Part shown: one piece after another, positions 19,767-28,493 of the stretch
How the letters are laid out: every line of letters starts with the position of its first letter
Numbering within the stretch: position 1 is the first letter of the stretch
Origin: Pseudomonas migulae
GTDB lineage: Bacteria; Pseudomonadota; Gammaproteobacteria; Pseudomonadales; Pseudomonadaceae
Direction of reading: 5' to 3'
DNA: 64,000 bases
Assembly (NCBI RefSeq): GCF_024169315.1
Contig: NZ_JALJWR010000001.1
Coordinates: 3,646,501-3,710,500 of the forward strand
The notes under the pieces: generated by a model
What the model was told of the DNA's origin: nothing
Database searches by the model: none
What the model saw: only the letters and a program-made list of their open reading frames with translations
Program-made: the position numbers and the translations under genes

Positions 19767-20399
19767 TTACACCGCAGCTTTACGCAGCGTCGCCATAAAC
19801 GCCGCCGCGCCAATGAACAATCCGGCAAAGGTCCGGTTCATGCGTTTTTGCTGCTTGGGCGTACGCAACATGCGCAGTACCTTGGACGCCAACCCGGTGT
19901 AACCGGCCATGACAATCAGATCAACACAGACCATGGTCACGCCAATGATCAGGTATTGAGCCAATAGCGGCGCATGCGGGTCGATGAACTGCGGCAACAC
20001 CGCGAGCATGAACACCAGGGCCTTGGGGTTGCTGATGTTGACCAGGAAACCGCGGAACACCAGGGCCAACGGTTTGCCGATCTGGCGCACGGCGGCGTCG
20101 TCGCTCATGTCGCTGGGCAGCGCACGCCATTGCTTGACCGCCAGGTAAACCAGGTACGCCACGCCGAACCATTTGATCGCATAGAACGCGGAGGCTGATG
20201 CGGTGAGAATCGCGCCAACACCGGCGCCGACAATCGCAATCTGCACCGCCAGGCCCAATTGCAGGCCCAGGGCGTTCCAGTAACCGCGCCAGAAACCGTA
20301 TTGCAGACCGCTGGACATCGACGCAATGGCGCCGGCACCGGGAGACAGGCTGATCACCCAGCAGGCGGCAAAAAACGCCAGCCATGTTTGAAGCTCCAT
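19767..20399 (-). CDS. LysE/RhtB family amino acid exporter
   Basis: A 210-residue inner-membrane exporter with about six hydrophobic segments. The family signature near the N-terminus (SLSPGAGAIASMSSGLQYGFWRG) and the mid-protein motif GFLVNISNPKALVFMLAVLPQF are typical of RhtB-type translocators. Substrates of relatives are amino acids such as homoserine, threonine or leucine; the actual one cannot be told here. It appears to be a single-gene unit. Confidence 0.9.
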   Translation of the reverse strand: MELQTWLAFFAACWVISLSPGAGAIASMSSGLQYGFWRGYWNALGLQLGLAVQIAIVGAGVGAILTASASAFYAIKWFGVAYLVYLAVKQWRALPSDMSDDAAVRQIGKPLALVFRGFLVNISNPKALVFMLAVLPQFIDPHAPLLAQYLIIGVTMVCVDLIVMAGYTGLASKVLRMLRTPKQQKRMNRTFAGLFIGAAAFMATLRKAAV

Positions 20400-20518
20400 C
20401 GCACACCTCGACTCAGACTCGTGACAGACGTCTAAGCTAATGCGGCTTGGGGCCGATGACTACCGATTTTTTGCAGGATATTGCGGCGGCCGACCAGCGT
20501 TTTATGACTCGAGGGCCC

Positions 20519-20615
20519 CTTCGCGAGCAAGCCCGCTCCCACATTTGATCAGTGTTGTTCACAAATTTTGTGTTCACTAAAGATCCAATGTGGGAGCGGG
20601 CTTGCTCGCGAAAGC
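20519..20615. repeat. REP pair with conserved spacer (REPIN)
   Basis: Inverted REP copies surround a spacer containing GTGTTCACAAATTTTGTGTT, itself partly palindromic. Similar spacers occur in the pairs at 34105 and 54053. Confidence 0.85.
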
Positions 20616-20637
20616 GGTATGTCAGGCAACGGAAGGT

Positions 20638-21219
20638 TTACTTCTCAAACCCGCCGGACGAGAACACATCCGTACCCCGCCAGCGTCGAACCGAGCGCTG
20701 GAAGAACAAACTGTTGGGCACCTGCACCATCGCGCTGCCGGTCCCAAGCTCTTCAGCCTCGATCAACGTGGTGTACAGCAGATTGATCGCCACCACCCGG
20801 CCTTTGACGCCAGGCTTGTCAGTGGTGTCCACCAACTCGACCACGTCACCGATACGGAACGGGCCGACAGTAAAGATCAGGATCGCGCAGAGCAGATTGG
20901 AGAGCACGCTCCACATGGCGAAAAACGCCACCGCGGCCACCGCAACGAAACCGGACAACGCGGTCCAGAGCACCGTGGCCGATACACCGAGGCGTTCCAG
21001 CACGAAAATCAGCGCACTGCCCATGATCAGCCAGCGCAGACCGCCGCGCAGCGGCATCAGGAACTGCGGCGGAAACGGATAGCGCTCGCCCAATCGAGTC
21101 AGGCATTTAGCGACGACGCGCTGAGCGATATAACCGGCCAGCAGGATCAGCAGAATTTGCACGACCAGCCAGATCGGCTCGACCCACATTGCCGGCAACG
21201 GTAGCTTGAAGGCTTCCAT
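20638..21219 (-). CDS. Small MscS-type mechanosensitive ion channel
   Basis: A 193-residue MscS-family channel with about three transmembrane helices, the last Ala/Gly-rich and pore-like (GFVAVAAVAFFAMWSVLSNL). The beta-domain motif follows (FTVGPFRIGDVVELVD ... GRVVAINLLYTTL). The C-terminal vestibule seen in the 286-residue E. coli MscS is largely missing, so it is a minimal form. Its ATG overlaps the ABC-F stop (TGATG), so the two are probably translationally coupled. Confidence 0.87.
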   Translation of the reverse strand: MEAFKLPLPAMWVEPIWLVVQILLILLAGYIAQRVVAKCLTRLGERYPFPPQFLMPLRGGLRWLIMGSALIFVLERLGVSATVLWTALSGFVAVAAVAFFAMWSVLSNLLCAILIFTVGPFRIGDVVELVDTTDKPGVKGRVVAINLLYTTLIEAEELGTGSAMVQVPNSLFFQRSVRRWRGTDVFSSGGFEK

Positions 21220-23129
21220 CAGGACAGCGCCTCCAACTCCGCCTGCATGCTTTCGAGCAATTCCAGGGCTTCCATCCAGGCTTCTTCCAGCTCGGCTTCA
21301 CGCACCTTCAGCCTGGCTTGTTCGGCCAGCAGATCACGCAAATCGTTCTTGCGTGCCGGCTCGTAGATATCGCTGTCGCCAAGGCCGGTGTCGATCTTCG
21401 CCAGTTTCTCGTGCAGCTTGCCCAACTCGGCTTCGAGCTTGTCAGCCTCGCGCTTGTGCGGCGCCAGTTGCTGACGCAATGCGGCGGCGGCCTGACGCTG
21501 AGCCTTTTTGTCGGTCTTGTCCGGATTGACCGGCGTGTTGCTGACCGGGGCATTGCGCTGACGGTAGTCGACCAGCCAACGGGCGTAGTCTTCCAGGTCA
21601 CCGTCAAACTCCTCGACCTTGCCGTCCGCCACCAGATAGAAATTGTCAGTGGTGCTCTTGAGCAAATGACGATCGTGGGAGACCACCAGCACTGCACCAC
21701 TGAATTCCTGCAGGGCCATGGTCAGCGCCAGGCGCATTTCCAGGTCCAGGTGGTTGGTGGGTTCGTCGAGCAGCAGCAGGTTCGGTCGTTCCCAGGCGAT
21801 CAACGCCAGGGCCAGGCGAGCTTTCTCACCACCGGAGAAATTCAGCACAGGCTCGTCGATACGCGCACCGCGGAAGTCGAAACCGCCGAGGAAATCACGC
21901 AGGGTCTGCTCGCGTTCGGTCGGCGCCAGACGTTGCAAGTGCAGCAGCGGGCTGGCCTTCGAGTCCAGGGAGTCAAGCTGATGCTGGGCGAAGTAACCGA
22001 CGACGGTGTTTTCGCCACGGGTCAGTCGACCGGCCAGCGGCGAGAGTTCACCGGCAAGGTTTTTGATCAGGGTCGATTTACCGGCGCCGTTGGGCCCCAG
22101 CAAACCGATGCGCGCGCCGGGGGTCAGTTGCAGCTTGACCTTCTCCAGCACGGCTTTGTCGCCGTAGCCCAAACGGGCGTCGGACAGGTCGATCAAAGGG
22201 CTGGAAATCTTCGTCGACTCGCGGAAGACAAAGTCGAACGGTGAATCGACGTGGGCAGCGGACAACTCTTCCATCCGCTCCAGCGCCTTGATCCGGCTCT
22301 GGGCCTGACGGGCCTTGGTCGCCTGGGCCTTGAAGCGGGCGATGTAGCTTTCCATGTGCGCGCGTTGCGCCTGCTGCTTCTCGTAGGCCTGTTGCTGCTG
22401 GGCCAGACGTTCGGCACGGGCGCGTTCGAAAGCGCTGTAGCCACCGCGATACAGGGTGATCTTGCGCTGATCGACATGGGCCACATGATCGACCACGGCA
22501 TCGAGGAAATCCCGGTCGTGGGAAATCAGCAACAAGGTGCCGGGGTAGCTTTTGAGCCACTCTTCGAGCCAGATGATGGCGTCGAGGTCCAAGTGGTTGG
22601 TCGGTTCGTCGAGCAGCAACAGGTCAGAGGGGCACATCAATGCCTGCGCCAGGTTCAGACGCATCCGCCAGCCACCAGAGAAATCTCCTACCTGGCGATC
22701 CATCTGTTCGTTGGTGAACCCCAGGCCGGCCAGCAGCTTGCGGGCACGGGCGTCGGCCGTGTAACCGTCGGCGCTGTCGAGTTCCGAGTGCAGGCGGGCC
22801 TGAGCGGCACCGTCATGGGCCGCTTCGGCGGCGGCGAGGTCACGTTGCACCTCGCGCAGGCGCAGGTCGCCATCGAGCACGTAGTCGACCGCCAGGCGTT
22901 CGAGCGTCTCGATTTCCTGGCGCATGTGGGCGATGCGCCAGTCGGCCGGCAGGAAGCAGTCACCCGAGTCCGGGTGCAGCTCGCCCCGAATCAAGGCGAA
23001 CAGGCTCGATTTGCCGGCGCCGTTGGCACCGATGAGGCCGGCTTTGTGGCCGGCGTGCAGGGTCAGCTCGGCGTCTTCTAGCAGACGTTGCGGGCCACGC
23101 TGTAAAGTCAGGTTCTGAAGTCGAATCAT
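21219..23129 (-). CDS. ABC-F family ATPase (YheS-like)
   Basis: A soluble ribosome-associated-type ABC-F protein (636 residues) with two nucleotide-binding domains and no membrane part. The first domain has GANGAGKSSL, FSGGWRMRL and LLLDEPTNHLD. The second has GPNGAGKSTL, FSGGEKARLALAL and LLLDEPTNHLD. The inter-domain linker is charged, and a basic coiled-coil tail closes the protein (KLEAELGKLHEKLAKI). The start MIRLQNLTLQ at 23129 is used; an upstream in-frame codon at 23162 adds 11 atypical residues. YheS is the closest family by length and tail, but the gene symbol is left blank. Confidence 0.92.
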   Translation of the reverse strand: MIRLQNLTLQRGPQRLLEDAELTLHAGHKAGLIGANGAGKSSLFALIRGELHPDSGDCFLPADWRIAHMRQEIETLERLAVDYVLDGDLRLREVQRDLAAAEAAHDGAAQARLHSELDSADGYTADARARKLLAGLGFTNEQMDRQVGDFSGGWRMRLNLAQALMCPSDLLLLDEPTNHLDLDAIIWLEEWLKSYPGTLLLISHDRDFLDAVVDHVAHVDQRKITLYRGGYSAFERARAERLAQQQQAYEKQQAQRAHMESYIARFKAQATKARQAQSRIKALERMEELSAAHVDSPFDFVFRESTKISSPLIDLSDARLGYGDKAVLEKVKLQLTPGARIGLLGPNGAGKSTLIKNLAGELSPLAGRLTRGENTVVGYFAQHQLDSLDSKASPLLHLQRLAPTEREQTLRDFLGGFDFRGARIDEPVLNFSGGEKARLALALIAWERPNLLLLDEPTNHLDLEMRLALTMALQEFSGAVLVVSHDRHLLKSTTDNFYLVADGKVEEFDGDLEDYARWLVDYRQRNAPVSNTPVNPDKTDKKAQRQAAAALRQQLAPHKREADKLEAELGKLHEKLAKIDTGLGDSDIYEPARKNDLRDLLAEQARLKVREAELEEAWMEALELLESMQAELEALS

Positions 23130-23179
23130 AATGGCGGCGGAGTCTACCAGCTTCGCTCGCAACTGGCGCGAGTAGCACT

Positions 23180-23644
23180 ATGTCCTCTGACCTGTGGAGC
23201 TTTTCCCTTGGCACTTACGCCCGTCCCGGCGTTGAAGCCGCGTGCCTGACCTTGCAGTCGGCGGGAGTGAATGTGTGCCTGTTGTTGTGTGGGCTGTGGC
23301 TGGGGCAGCGAGGAGTCGCCTGCAACGAGCAACGATTGCAGCAGCTTCGCAACGTGGCCGAACCCTGGGACGCGGATGTCGTTCGACCGCTGCGTGATGT
23401 GCGCATGCAATGGAAAATCATCGCGACTGAAGATGCCGAACTGAATGCGTTACGCGAACAAGTGAAAGCGCTGGAGCTGGAAGCCGAACGGCATCTGTTG
23501 TTGCGACTGGAGCGATCGGCGCAGAGTTGGCCGCAGGATGAGGCGACCGATTTATCGGCCTGGCTGGAAGGTGTGGCGGCGGGTGCCGCCCACCTGGACC
23601 GCGACGCGCTGCATCAGCTGCGCGTCGCGGCAACCGGCACTTAG
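23180..23644 (+). CDS. TIGR02444 family protein
   Basis: A conserved Pseudomonas-type protein of 154 residues with unknown function. The N-terminal part (SSDLWSFSLGTYARPGVEAACLTLQ ... NVCLLLCGLWLG) is the family hallmark. The middle is a helical heptad-like stretch (EDAELNALREQVKALELEAERHLLLRLE). It is divergent from the ABC-F gene (50 bases) and convergent with algP; the stop codons overlap by four bases. Confidence 0.85.
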   Translation: MSSDLWSFSLGTYARPGVEAACLTLQSAGVNVCLLLCGLWLGQRGVACNEQRLQQLRNVAEPWDADVVRPLRDVRMQWKIIATEDAELNALREQVKALELEAERHLLLRLERSAQSWPQDEATDLSAWLEGVAAGAAHLDRDALHQLRVAATGT

Positions 23645-24843
23645 GAAGCGCTGGTTGGGGTGGTGCTGGTGCTCGACGGTGCGACCGGCGTTGGCGCCGT
23701 GGTGGCTGTCGAGGTGGAAGCCGCCGGTGCAGGAGCGGCCGACGCGGATGGCGCTGGCGTCGCTGGTTTGGCAGCAGGAGCCGGGGTTGGCTTGGCAACG
23801 GCGGCCGGTTTTTTCACGGCTGGTTTGGCTGCAGCGGGTTTTGCAGCTGTCGCTGGTTTGGCGGCGACTGGCTTGGCAGCAGCAGTTTTTGCAGCGGGTT
23901 TAGCAGCTGGTTTCGCGGCCGGCTTGGCAGCGATTTTTGCCGCGGCTGGTTTTGCGACAGTCTTGGCAGCCGGTTTCGCAGCGGCGGTTTTAGCGGCTGG
24001 TTTGGCAGCTGCAGTTTTTGCCGCAGCAGGTTTGGCAGCAGCGGTTCTTGCAGCCGGTTTAGCGGCCGCAGCTTTCGCCGCAGCAGGCTTGGCAGCAGCG
24101 GTTCTTGCTGCTGGCTTAGCGGCCGCAGTTTTCGCCGCAGCAGGCTTGGCAGCAGCGGTTTTTGCAGCCGGCTTAGCGGCCGCAGTTTTCGCCGCAGCAG
24201 GTTTCGCAGCAGCGGTTCTTGCTGCCGGTTTAGCGGCGGCTGTTTTCGCAGCGGCTGGCTTGGCGGCAGGTTTGGCAGCGGCTGTTTTCGCAGCCGGTTT
24301 CGCAGCGCTGGCAGCGACCGGTTTTTTCGCAGCAGGTTTAGCTGCGGCTTTCACCGGAGCCTTGGCAGCAGGCTTGGCCGATGCTTTTGCAGCAGCCGGT
24401 TTGGCAGCGGCTTTCTTGGCCGGGGCCGCAGCAGGCTTAGCCGAACGCAGGGACAACGCCTTGCCGACAGCCTCTTGTACACGACCGACGCCCTGGGCCA
24501 GTTTCAGGCTTTCTTGAGCATCGCGCTTGAGTTGCAGAATGTAGGTACGGGTCTCGGACTGGCGATCCTTGAGGGAGTCGAGCAAGTCTTCGAGTTGCTT
24601 CACTCCGTCCTTCGCCTTGGCTTGTGCCTTGGCCTTGCCGGCCGCCGCAGCATCCTGCAATTTGGTACGGGATTTGTGCAATTTCTCCTGCGCTTTTCCG
24701 CGCTGTTTTTCCAGTTTGGCGAGCAGTTTTTCAGCATCAGCCAAGGCTTGGGAACAAGCGGTTTCCAAATGCTCGAGCAGGCTGCCCGAGAGTTGTTGGA
24801 GTAAGTGCAACGGGGTATTTACAGGCTTCTTGGTGGCCGACAT
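23641..24843 (-). CDS. algP: AlgP, histone H1-like Lys/Pro/Ala-repeat protein
   Basis: A 400-residue DNA-binding-type protein. The first 130 residues are non-repetitive and coiled-coil-like (QALADAEKLLAKLEKQRGKAQEKLHKSRTKLQDAA). From about residue 130 to 345 the chain consists of tandem AAKPAA/AAKTAA/AARTAA units resembling the histone H1 tail, then a Pro/Ala/Ser/Thr-rich end. In P. aeruginosa, AlgP (AlgR3) is tied to algD regulation. An AGGAGG site lies 5 bases before the ATG. The repetitive DNA could expand or contract; the gene is intact here. Confidence 0.92.
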   Translation of the reverse strand: MSATKKPVNTPLHLLQQLSGSLLEHLETACSQALADAEKLLAKLEKQRGKAQEKLHKSRTKLQDAAAAGKAKAQAKAKDGVKQLEDLLDSLKDRQSETRTYILQLKRDAQESLKLAQGVGRVQEAVGKALSLRSAKPAAAPAKKAAAKPAAAKASAKPAAKAPVKAAAKPAAKKPVAASAAKPAAKTAAAKPAAKPAAAKTAAAKPAARTAAAKPAAAKTAAAKPAAKTAAAKPAAAKTAAAKPAARTAAAKPAAAKAAAAKPAARTAAAKPAAAKTAAAKPAAKTAAAKPAAKTVAKPAAAKIAAKPAAKPAAKPAAKTAAAKPVAAKPATAAKPAAAKPAVKKPAAVAKPTPAPAAKPATPAPSASAAPAPAASTSTATTAPTPVAPSSTSTTPTSAS

Positions 24844-25035
24844 GGTTTACCTCCTGGCTGACGTGGGTGCGGCTCATACTAGACCTCTGCTGCTACCGCC
24901 GCTAGGGCATGTTGACAGTATCGAAAGCGCTGCGTTGCAACGAATCGAAAATCTTCCTGGCTTGCGTAAAACAAGTTCACTGTCGCACGCATTCACACTG
25001 GCATAATCTGCCGCATCTCAGGTCGGAGAGTGCCG

Positions 25036-25701
25036 ATGTCGCGCTACCTTTTTTTATCGCTGTGCGTATTTTTTTCCGTGGCCCAGGCCGCCGAAAAAAC
25101 CACGGAAAATGAAGCTCACGATCTCGCGTACAGCCTGGGCGCAAGCCTCGGTGAACGTCTGCGTCAGGAGGTTCCCGATCTGCAACTTCAGGCATTGGTC
25201 GAAGGGTTGCAGCAAGCCTATCGAGGCAAGCCGCTGGCCCTGAAAGATGAGCAGATCGAACAGATTCTGGCCGAGCATGAAGCGCAGGTTGCCTTGCAAC
25301 AGAGCGCACCGCAGAGCGAAGTCGCCCTCGAAAAAGAGAAACGTTTTCTCGCGGGGGAAAAAGCCAGACCCGGGGTTCGTGAACTGGCCGATGGTGTGTT
25401 GCTGACGGAGCTGGTGCCTGGCACCGGTGCGAAAGCCGGTCCGAATGGCAAGGTCCAGGTCCTGTACATCGGTCGCCTTCCCGACGGCACCGTGTTCGAT
25501 CAGAACACTCAGCCGCAGTGGTTCAGTCTCGACAGTGTGATCAGTGGGTGGCGCAGCGCTCTGCAAAACATGCCGGTCGGTGCGAAGTGGCGGCTGGTGA
25601 TTCCATCGGCGCAGGCCTATGGCGCCGACGGTGCCGGCGACTTGATCGAGCCATTCACGCCACTGGTGTTCGAAGTCGAATTGCGCGGCGCCACCGGCTG
25701 A
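25036..25701 (+). CDS. FKBP-type peptidyl-prolyl cis-trans isomerase
   Basis: Exported proline isomerase/chaperone of 221 residues. It has a signal peptide (MSRYLFLSLCVFFSVAQA), an N-terminal FKBP dimerisation region (about 25-115: LAYSLGASLGERLRQEVPDL), and a C-terminal FKBP catalytic domain (VQVLYIGRLPDGTVFD ... WRLVIPSAQAYGADGAG). The ATG at 25036 fits the signal peptide and a GGAG site; an in-frame GTG lies two codons upstream. Mip/FkpA-like architecture. It is divergent from algP and convergent with algQ. Confidence 0.92.
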   Translation: MSRYLFLSLCVFFSVAQAAEKTTENEAHDLAYSLGASLGERLRQEVPDLQLQALVEGLQQAYRGKPLALKDEQIEQILAEHEAQVALQQSAPQSEVALEKEKRFLAGEKARPGVRELADGVLLTELVPGTGAKAGPNGKVQVLYIGRLPDGTVFDQNTQPQWFSLDSVISGWRSALQNMPVGAKWRLVIPSAQAYGADGAGDLIEPFTPLVFEVELRGATG

Positions 25702-25712
25702 ACAGCGCAAAC

Positions 25713-25746
25713 GAAAAACGGCGCGCATAAGCGCACCGTTTTTTTT
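25713..25746. terminator. Bidirectional terminator
   Basis: Stem AACGG-GCGC/GCGC-CCGTT with one mismatch and a four-base loop, flanked by A and T runs, between the FKBP gene and algQ. Confidence 0.85.
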
Positions 25747-25767
25747 GAGGGTGTTGCAGGATGGGGT

Positions 25768-26226
25768 TCAGGCTTGAACCGAATCCTCTTCCTTGTGAGC
25801 GGTGTGCAGCACTTCGATCAGGCAGTCTTCCAGTTCGAAGCGTTCGTGCAACAGGCCACCCAGCTCCTTGAATTTCTCTGCCACGCACTTGCCTGCATCG
25901 CACAGGTCGTTGAACGCGAGCAGCTTCTCGGTGATGACGTCGATACGCGGGTAGATCGTCTCGGCCAATTCGAGACCGCGAGTGTCGCCAAATGCCTTGG
26001 CTTCGCCCGTCAGCTGTTCGTAGATTTCGAAGTGCCCCGCAGATACGTAATCGACCAGCACGCCGCAGAATTCCTGCAATGGCTTGCGATTCTCCCCCAG
26101 AGCCTCAGGCTTGGCGCCGAGAGCATCATAGGCCCGAACCAGTTCGTGACGCTCCTGCAACCAGCGATCGATCAGCAGATGCACTCCACCCCAGCGTTCC
26201 TGAGCATTCTGACAACTTTCGAGCAT
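25768..26226 (-). CDS. algQ: AlgQ/Rsd family anti-sigma-70 regulator
   Basis: Sigma-70-binding regulator of 152 residues, homologous to E. coli Rsd, and known in Pseudomonas as AlgQ (alginate and siderophore control). The start [23 protein letters not shown] at 26226 is the family N-terminus; nine further upstream residues are possible but lack support. The fold is all-helical, and a purine-rich ribosome binding site precedes the ATG. It lies between the FKBP and DsbB-type genes, as in the P. aeruginosa algP-algQ region. Confidence 0.93.
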   Translation of the reverse strand: MLESCQNAQERWGGVHLLIDRWLQERHELVRAYDALGAKPEALGENRKPLQEFCGVLVDYVSAGHFEIYEQLTGEAKAFGDTRGLELAETIYPRIDVITEKLLAFNDLCDAGKCVAEKFKELGGLLHERFELEDCLIEVLHTAHKEEDSVQA

Positions 26227-26404
26227 GGTGATCTCTCTTCCCTTGTGGGTCATGCTGCCCTACACCTGTCGCACACTTGAAGATCAAGGATCGGCCAGGC
26301 AGAGCGTCATTCGAGCAACATAATTCCAATGACACGTGCGGGCCAGATTATGCCCGCGCGACGGTGGCTTCAAGGTACGCAGGAGATAAAGTTCATACAA
26401 GTGT

Positions 26405-26956
26405 TTAATCGCCCGCCAGCGCAGGGTGCGACGACTCGCCGCTGAGCGGTCGCCGACAGGCGATCCAGACAACGCGCAGCAGCTGCTGAACACCGAGAGT
26501 TGTCATCGCGACAAAGAACAACAGGCTCCACTCCGGCAGGCTCAGGTCGAACAGCGTCCATGAGATCCTTGTGCAGTCGGCCGTGCCGTTGAACATTTGC
26601 TGCACAACGTACGCCCAAGGGTTGCTGGCGAACAGATCGGCCATATGGGGCGAGCACGTGGACACCTGTTGCAGCGGGTCGCCTTGCAACAACACCTGGC
26701 GCCACGCTGTGACTGTTCCCGCCAGGCTGCACAGCAATCCCAGCAGCCAATACAGGAAAGAACCGAATCGGCCGGGACCATGCACCGAAGCCATCAGGCA
26801 GACACCCGTGAACAATGCCAGACACATCCGCTGCAGCTCGCACATGCCGCACGGCTGGAGGCCTACCGCATATTCCAGGTAATAGGACACGCCCAAGGCC
26901 AGGGCGCCGGCAACGAAAACCATGAAAAACAAGGAGCGTGAGCAGGCCAACGACAT
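26405..26956 (-). CDS. dsbH: DsbB family disulfide bond formation protein (DsbH)
   Basis: Inner-membrane quinone reductase that reoxidises DsbA. The 183 residues form four membrane helices, with both essential cysteine pairs present: C36-G-M-C39 in the first periplasmic loop and C101/C128 in the second. Pseudomonas carry two DsbB-type proteins; this genomic position beside algQ and hemY is that of DsbH. The C-terminal tail is short and soluble. It is probably monocistronic. Confidence 0.88.
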   Translation of the reverse strand: MSLACSRSLFFMVFVAGALALGVSYYLEYAVGLQPCGMCELQRMCLALFTGVCLMASVHGPGRFGSFLYWLLGLLCSLAGTVTAWRQVLLQGDPLQQVSTCSPHMADLFASNPWAYVVQQMFNGTADCTRISWTLFDLSLPEWSLLFFVAMTTLGVQQLLRVVWIACRRPLSGESSHPALAGD

Positions 26957-27139
26957 GGCTTTTCCGTACCAGTAGAGACAAGTGGTTACGGTAGAGGAAA
27001 GCGCGCCAGCCTTACAAGACAGGTCGGCAGAGACACTTCAACAGAAGTGTAGGGAATTCCCGACAGAGTCGAGAGGATCAGATGTAGTCGTCTGTAGGAA
27101 TTTGTCACCAACTGACCACGACTGTAAGAATTAACGTCT

Positions 27140-27234
27140 TTGTGGCGAGGGAGCTTGCTCCCGTTCGATTGCGCAGCAGTCGCAAATCAAGAGGTTGCTT
27201 TGCAACCCGGCGGGAGCAAGCTCCCTCGCCACAG
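27140..27234. repeat. Inverted repeat, GTGGCGAGGGAGCTTGCTCC variant
   Basis: Both arms carry TGTGGCGAGGGAGCTTGCTC or its complement, around GCAGCAGTCGCAAATC. It resembles the long-repeat family but with GAGCTTGCTC in place of GATTTATC. It lies just after hemY, and no separate terminator was seen. Confidence 0.82.
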
Positions 27235-27254
27235 GTCTCACCAGCCGTTAACGT

Positions 27255-28493
27255 TTAGACGGTTGCCGGCACCGGCAACGGCGCCGCCAACAAACGTTCA
27301 TCCAGGAGACCAAGGCCTTCCTGGAACAGCTGGTTACTGCGCTCGGTGTCGCCCAGTTGCGCCAGCAATCGCGCCAGCTCCGCGCAGGCTTCCGGATTGC
27401 GCTGCACGCGCAGGCTGCTCTCCAGATAATCCCGGGCCTTACCCCACAGACTGTTTTGCAAACATAGACGACCCAGGGTCAGCAACAGGCTCGGGTCGGT
27501 CGGATGGTTCTTCAGCCAGCCCTCGGCGGTCTGTAGCTGTCGGGCCGGATCACTGCCGCGAACCAGTCCGTAAAGGCGCGCCAGATGGCTGTCGTAGTTG
27601 CGCTTGAGCGCCGTTCGCAGCACCTCTTCGGCCTCGACCTGGGCGCCGATTTGCCGAAGCTGCTCGGCATACGCCAACACCAGTTGCGGTTCCTGGCGCT
27701 GAGCCGAGGTGAGTTGCTGCCAGGCGCGGTTGAGCGATTGCAATCCGACGGTTCCGTCTTCTTCCTGGTGCGCGGCCAGGGACAGGTTTTCCCCCCAGGC
27801 CCGGCGCTCCAGTTCTGCCAGCTCGGCCGGTGGCAGGACCTTGTCCTTGCGCAGCTCCGGCAGCAGGCGAATCACCGCCGACCAGTCACCGCGCTGTTGA
27901 TGCAAACGCTGCAACTGGCGCAAGGTCTGGACGTTATGAGGGTGACGCTCATGCATCGCCTGCAAGGTCACCAGGGCGCCGTCGGTGTCGCCGCGATCGG
28001 TCTGCAGTTGAGCGTGGCTCAAGGCGATCGCCAACTCGGCCTGGGGCTGGCGCTCCAGTGCACGCTCCAGCAAGTTGTCGCTTTCCTCGTAGTGGCCTTG
28101 CTCGTTCGCGGCGCGAGCAGCGCCGAGGTAGTAAAGCAGCGGCTGGCGCTCGGCTTCGGCGGCGCGATGCAAATGACGCTGCGCACTCGCCCAGCGACCT
28201 TCGGCCAGGTCCAGCTGACCGTGCTCAATCGCCACTTGCACCCGGCGACTGCGATTGCGCCGCGACCAGGGATTGACCACGCCACTGGAGGTCGTGACCA
28301 ATTCGACCAGTGCCTTGATACCCCAGAACACCAGCCACAACACCGCCACCAGGGCCAGGGTTGCCCACAGGCTCGATTCGAAACGGAAGCTCTTGTAAGC
28401 GATCAGCACGTAGCCAGAATGCTCGGCAATCGCCAACCCCAAAGCGGCGGCAGCGGCGATGGCCAAAAACACGATCACATAGAGTCGCTTCAT
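27255..28493 (-). CDS. hemY: HemY, tetrapyrrole-operon membrane protein
   Basis: Inner-membrane TPR protein of 412 residues (not the oxidase also called HemY in Gram-positives). Two N-terminal membrane helices (YVIVFLAIAAAAALGLAIA and SLWATLALVAVLWLVFWGI) are followed by about ten helical TPR-like repeats, such as QLDLAEGRWASAQRHLHRAAEAE. It is thought to assist late tetrapyrrole steps, but the mechanism is not established. Its ATG overlaps the hemX stop by four bases, so it is the last gene of the hemC-hemD-hemX-hemY operon. Confidence 0.93.
   Translation of the reverse strand: MKRLYVIVFLAIAAAAALGLAIAEHSGYVLIAYKSFRFESSLWATLALVAVLWLVFWGIKALVELVTTSSGVVNPWSRRNRSRRVQVAIEHGQLDLAEGRWASAQRHLHRAAEAERQPLLYYLGAARAANEQGHYEESDNLLERALERQPQAELAIALSHAQLQTDRGDTDGALVTLQAMHERHPHNVQTLRQLQRLHQQRGDWSAVIRLLPELRKDKVLPPAELAELERRAWGENLSLAAHQEEDGTVGLQSLNRAWQQLTSAQRQEPQLVLAYAEQLRQIGAQVEAEEVLRTALKRNYDSHLARLYGLVRGSDPARQLQTAEGWLKNHPTDPSLLLTLGRLCLQNSLWGKARDYLESSLRVQRNPEACAELARLLAQLGDTERSNQLFQEGLGLLDERLLAAPLPVPATV

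Noticed and set aside
23660..24517. 285-residue Ala/Gly-rich open frame opposite algP
   Set aside because: It is only the complement of the KPAA repeats; it has no start signal and a low-complexity product.
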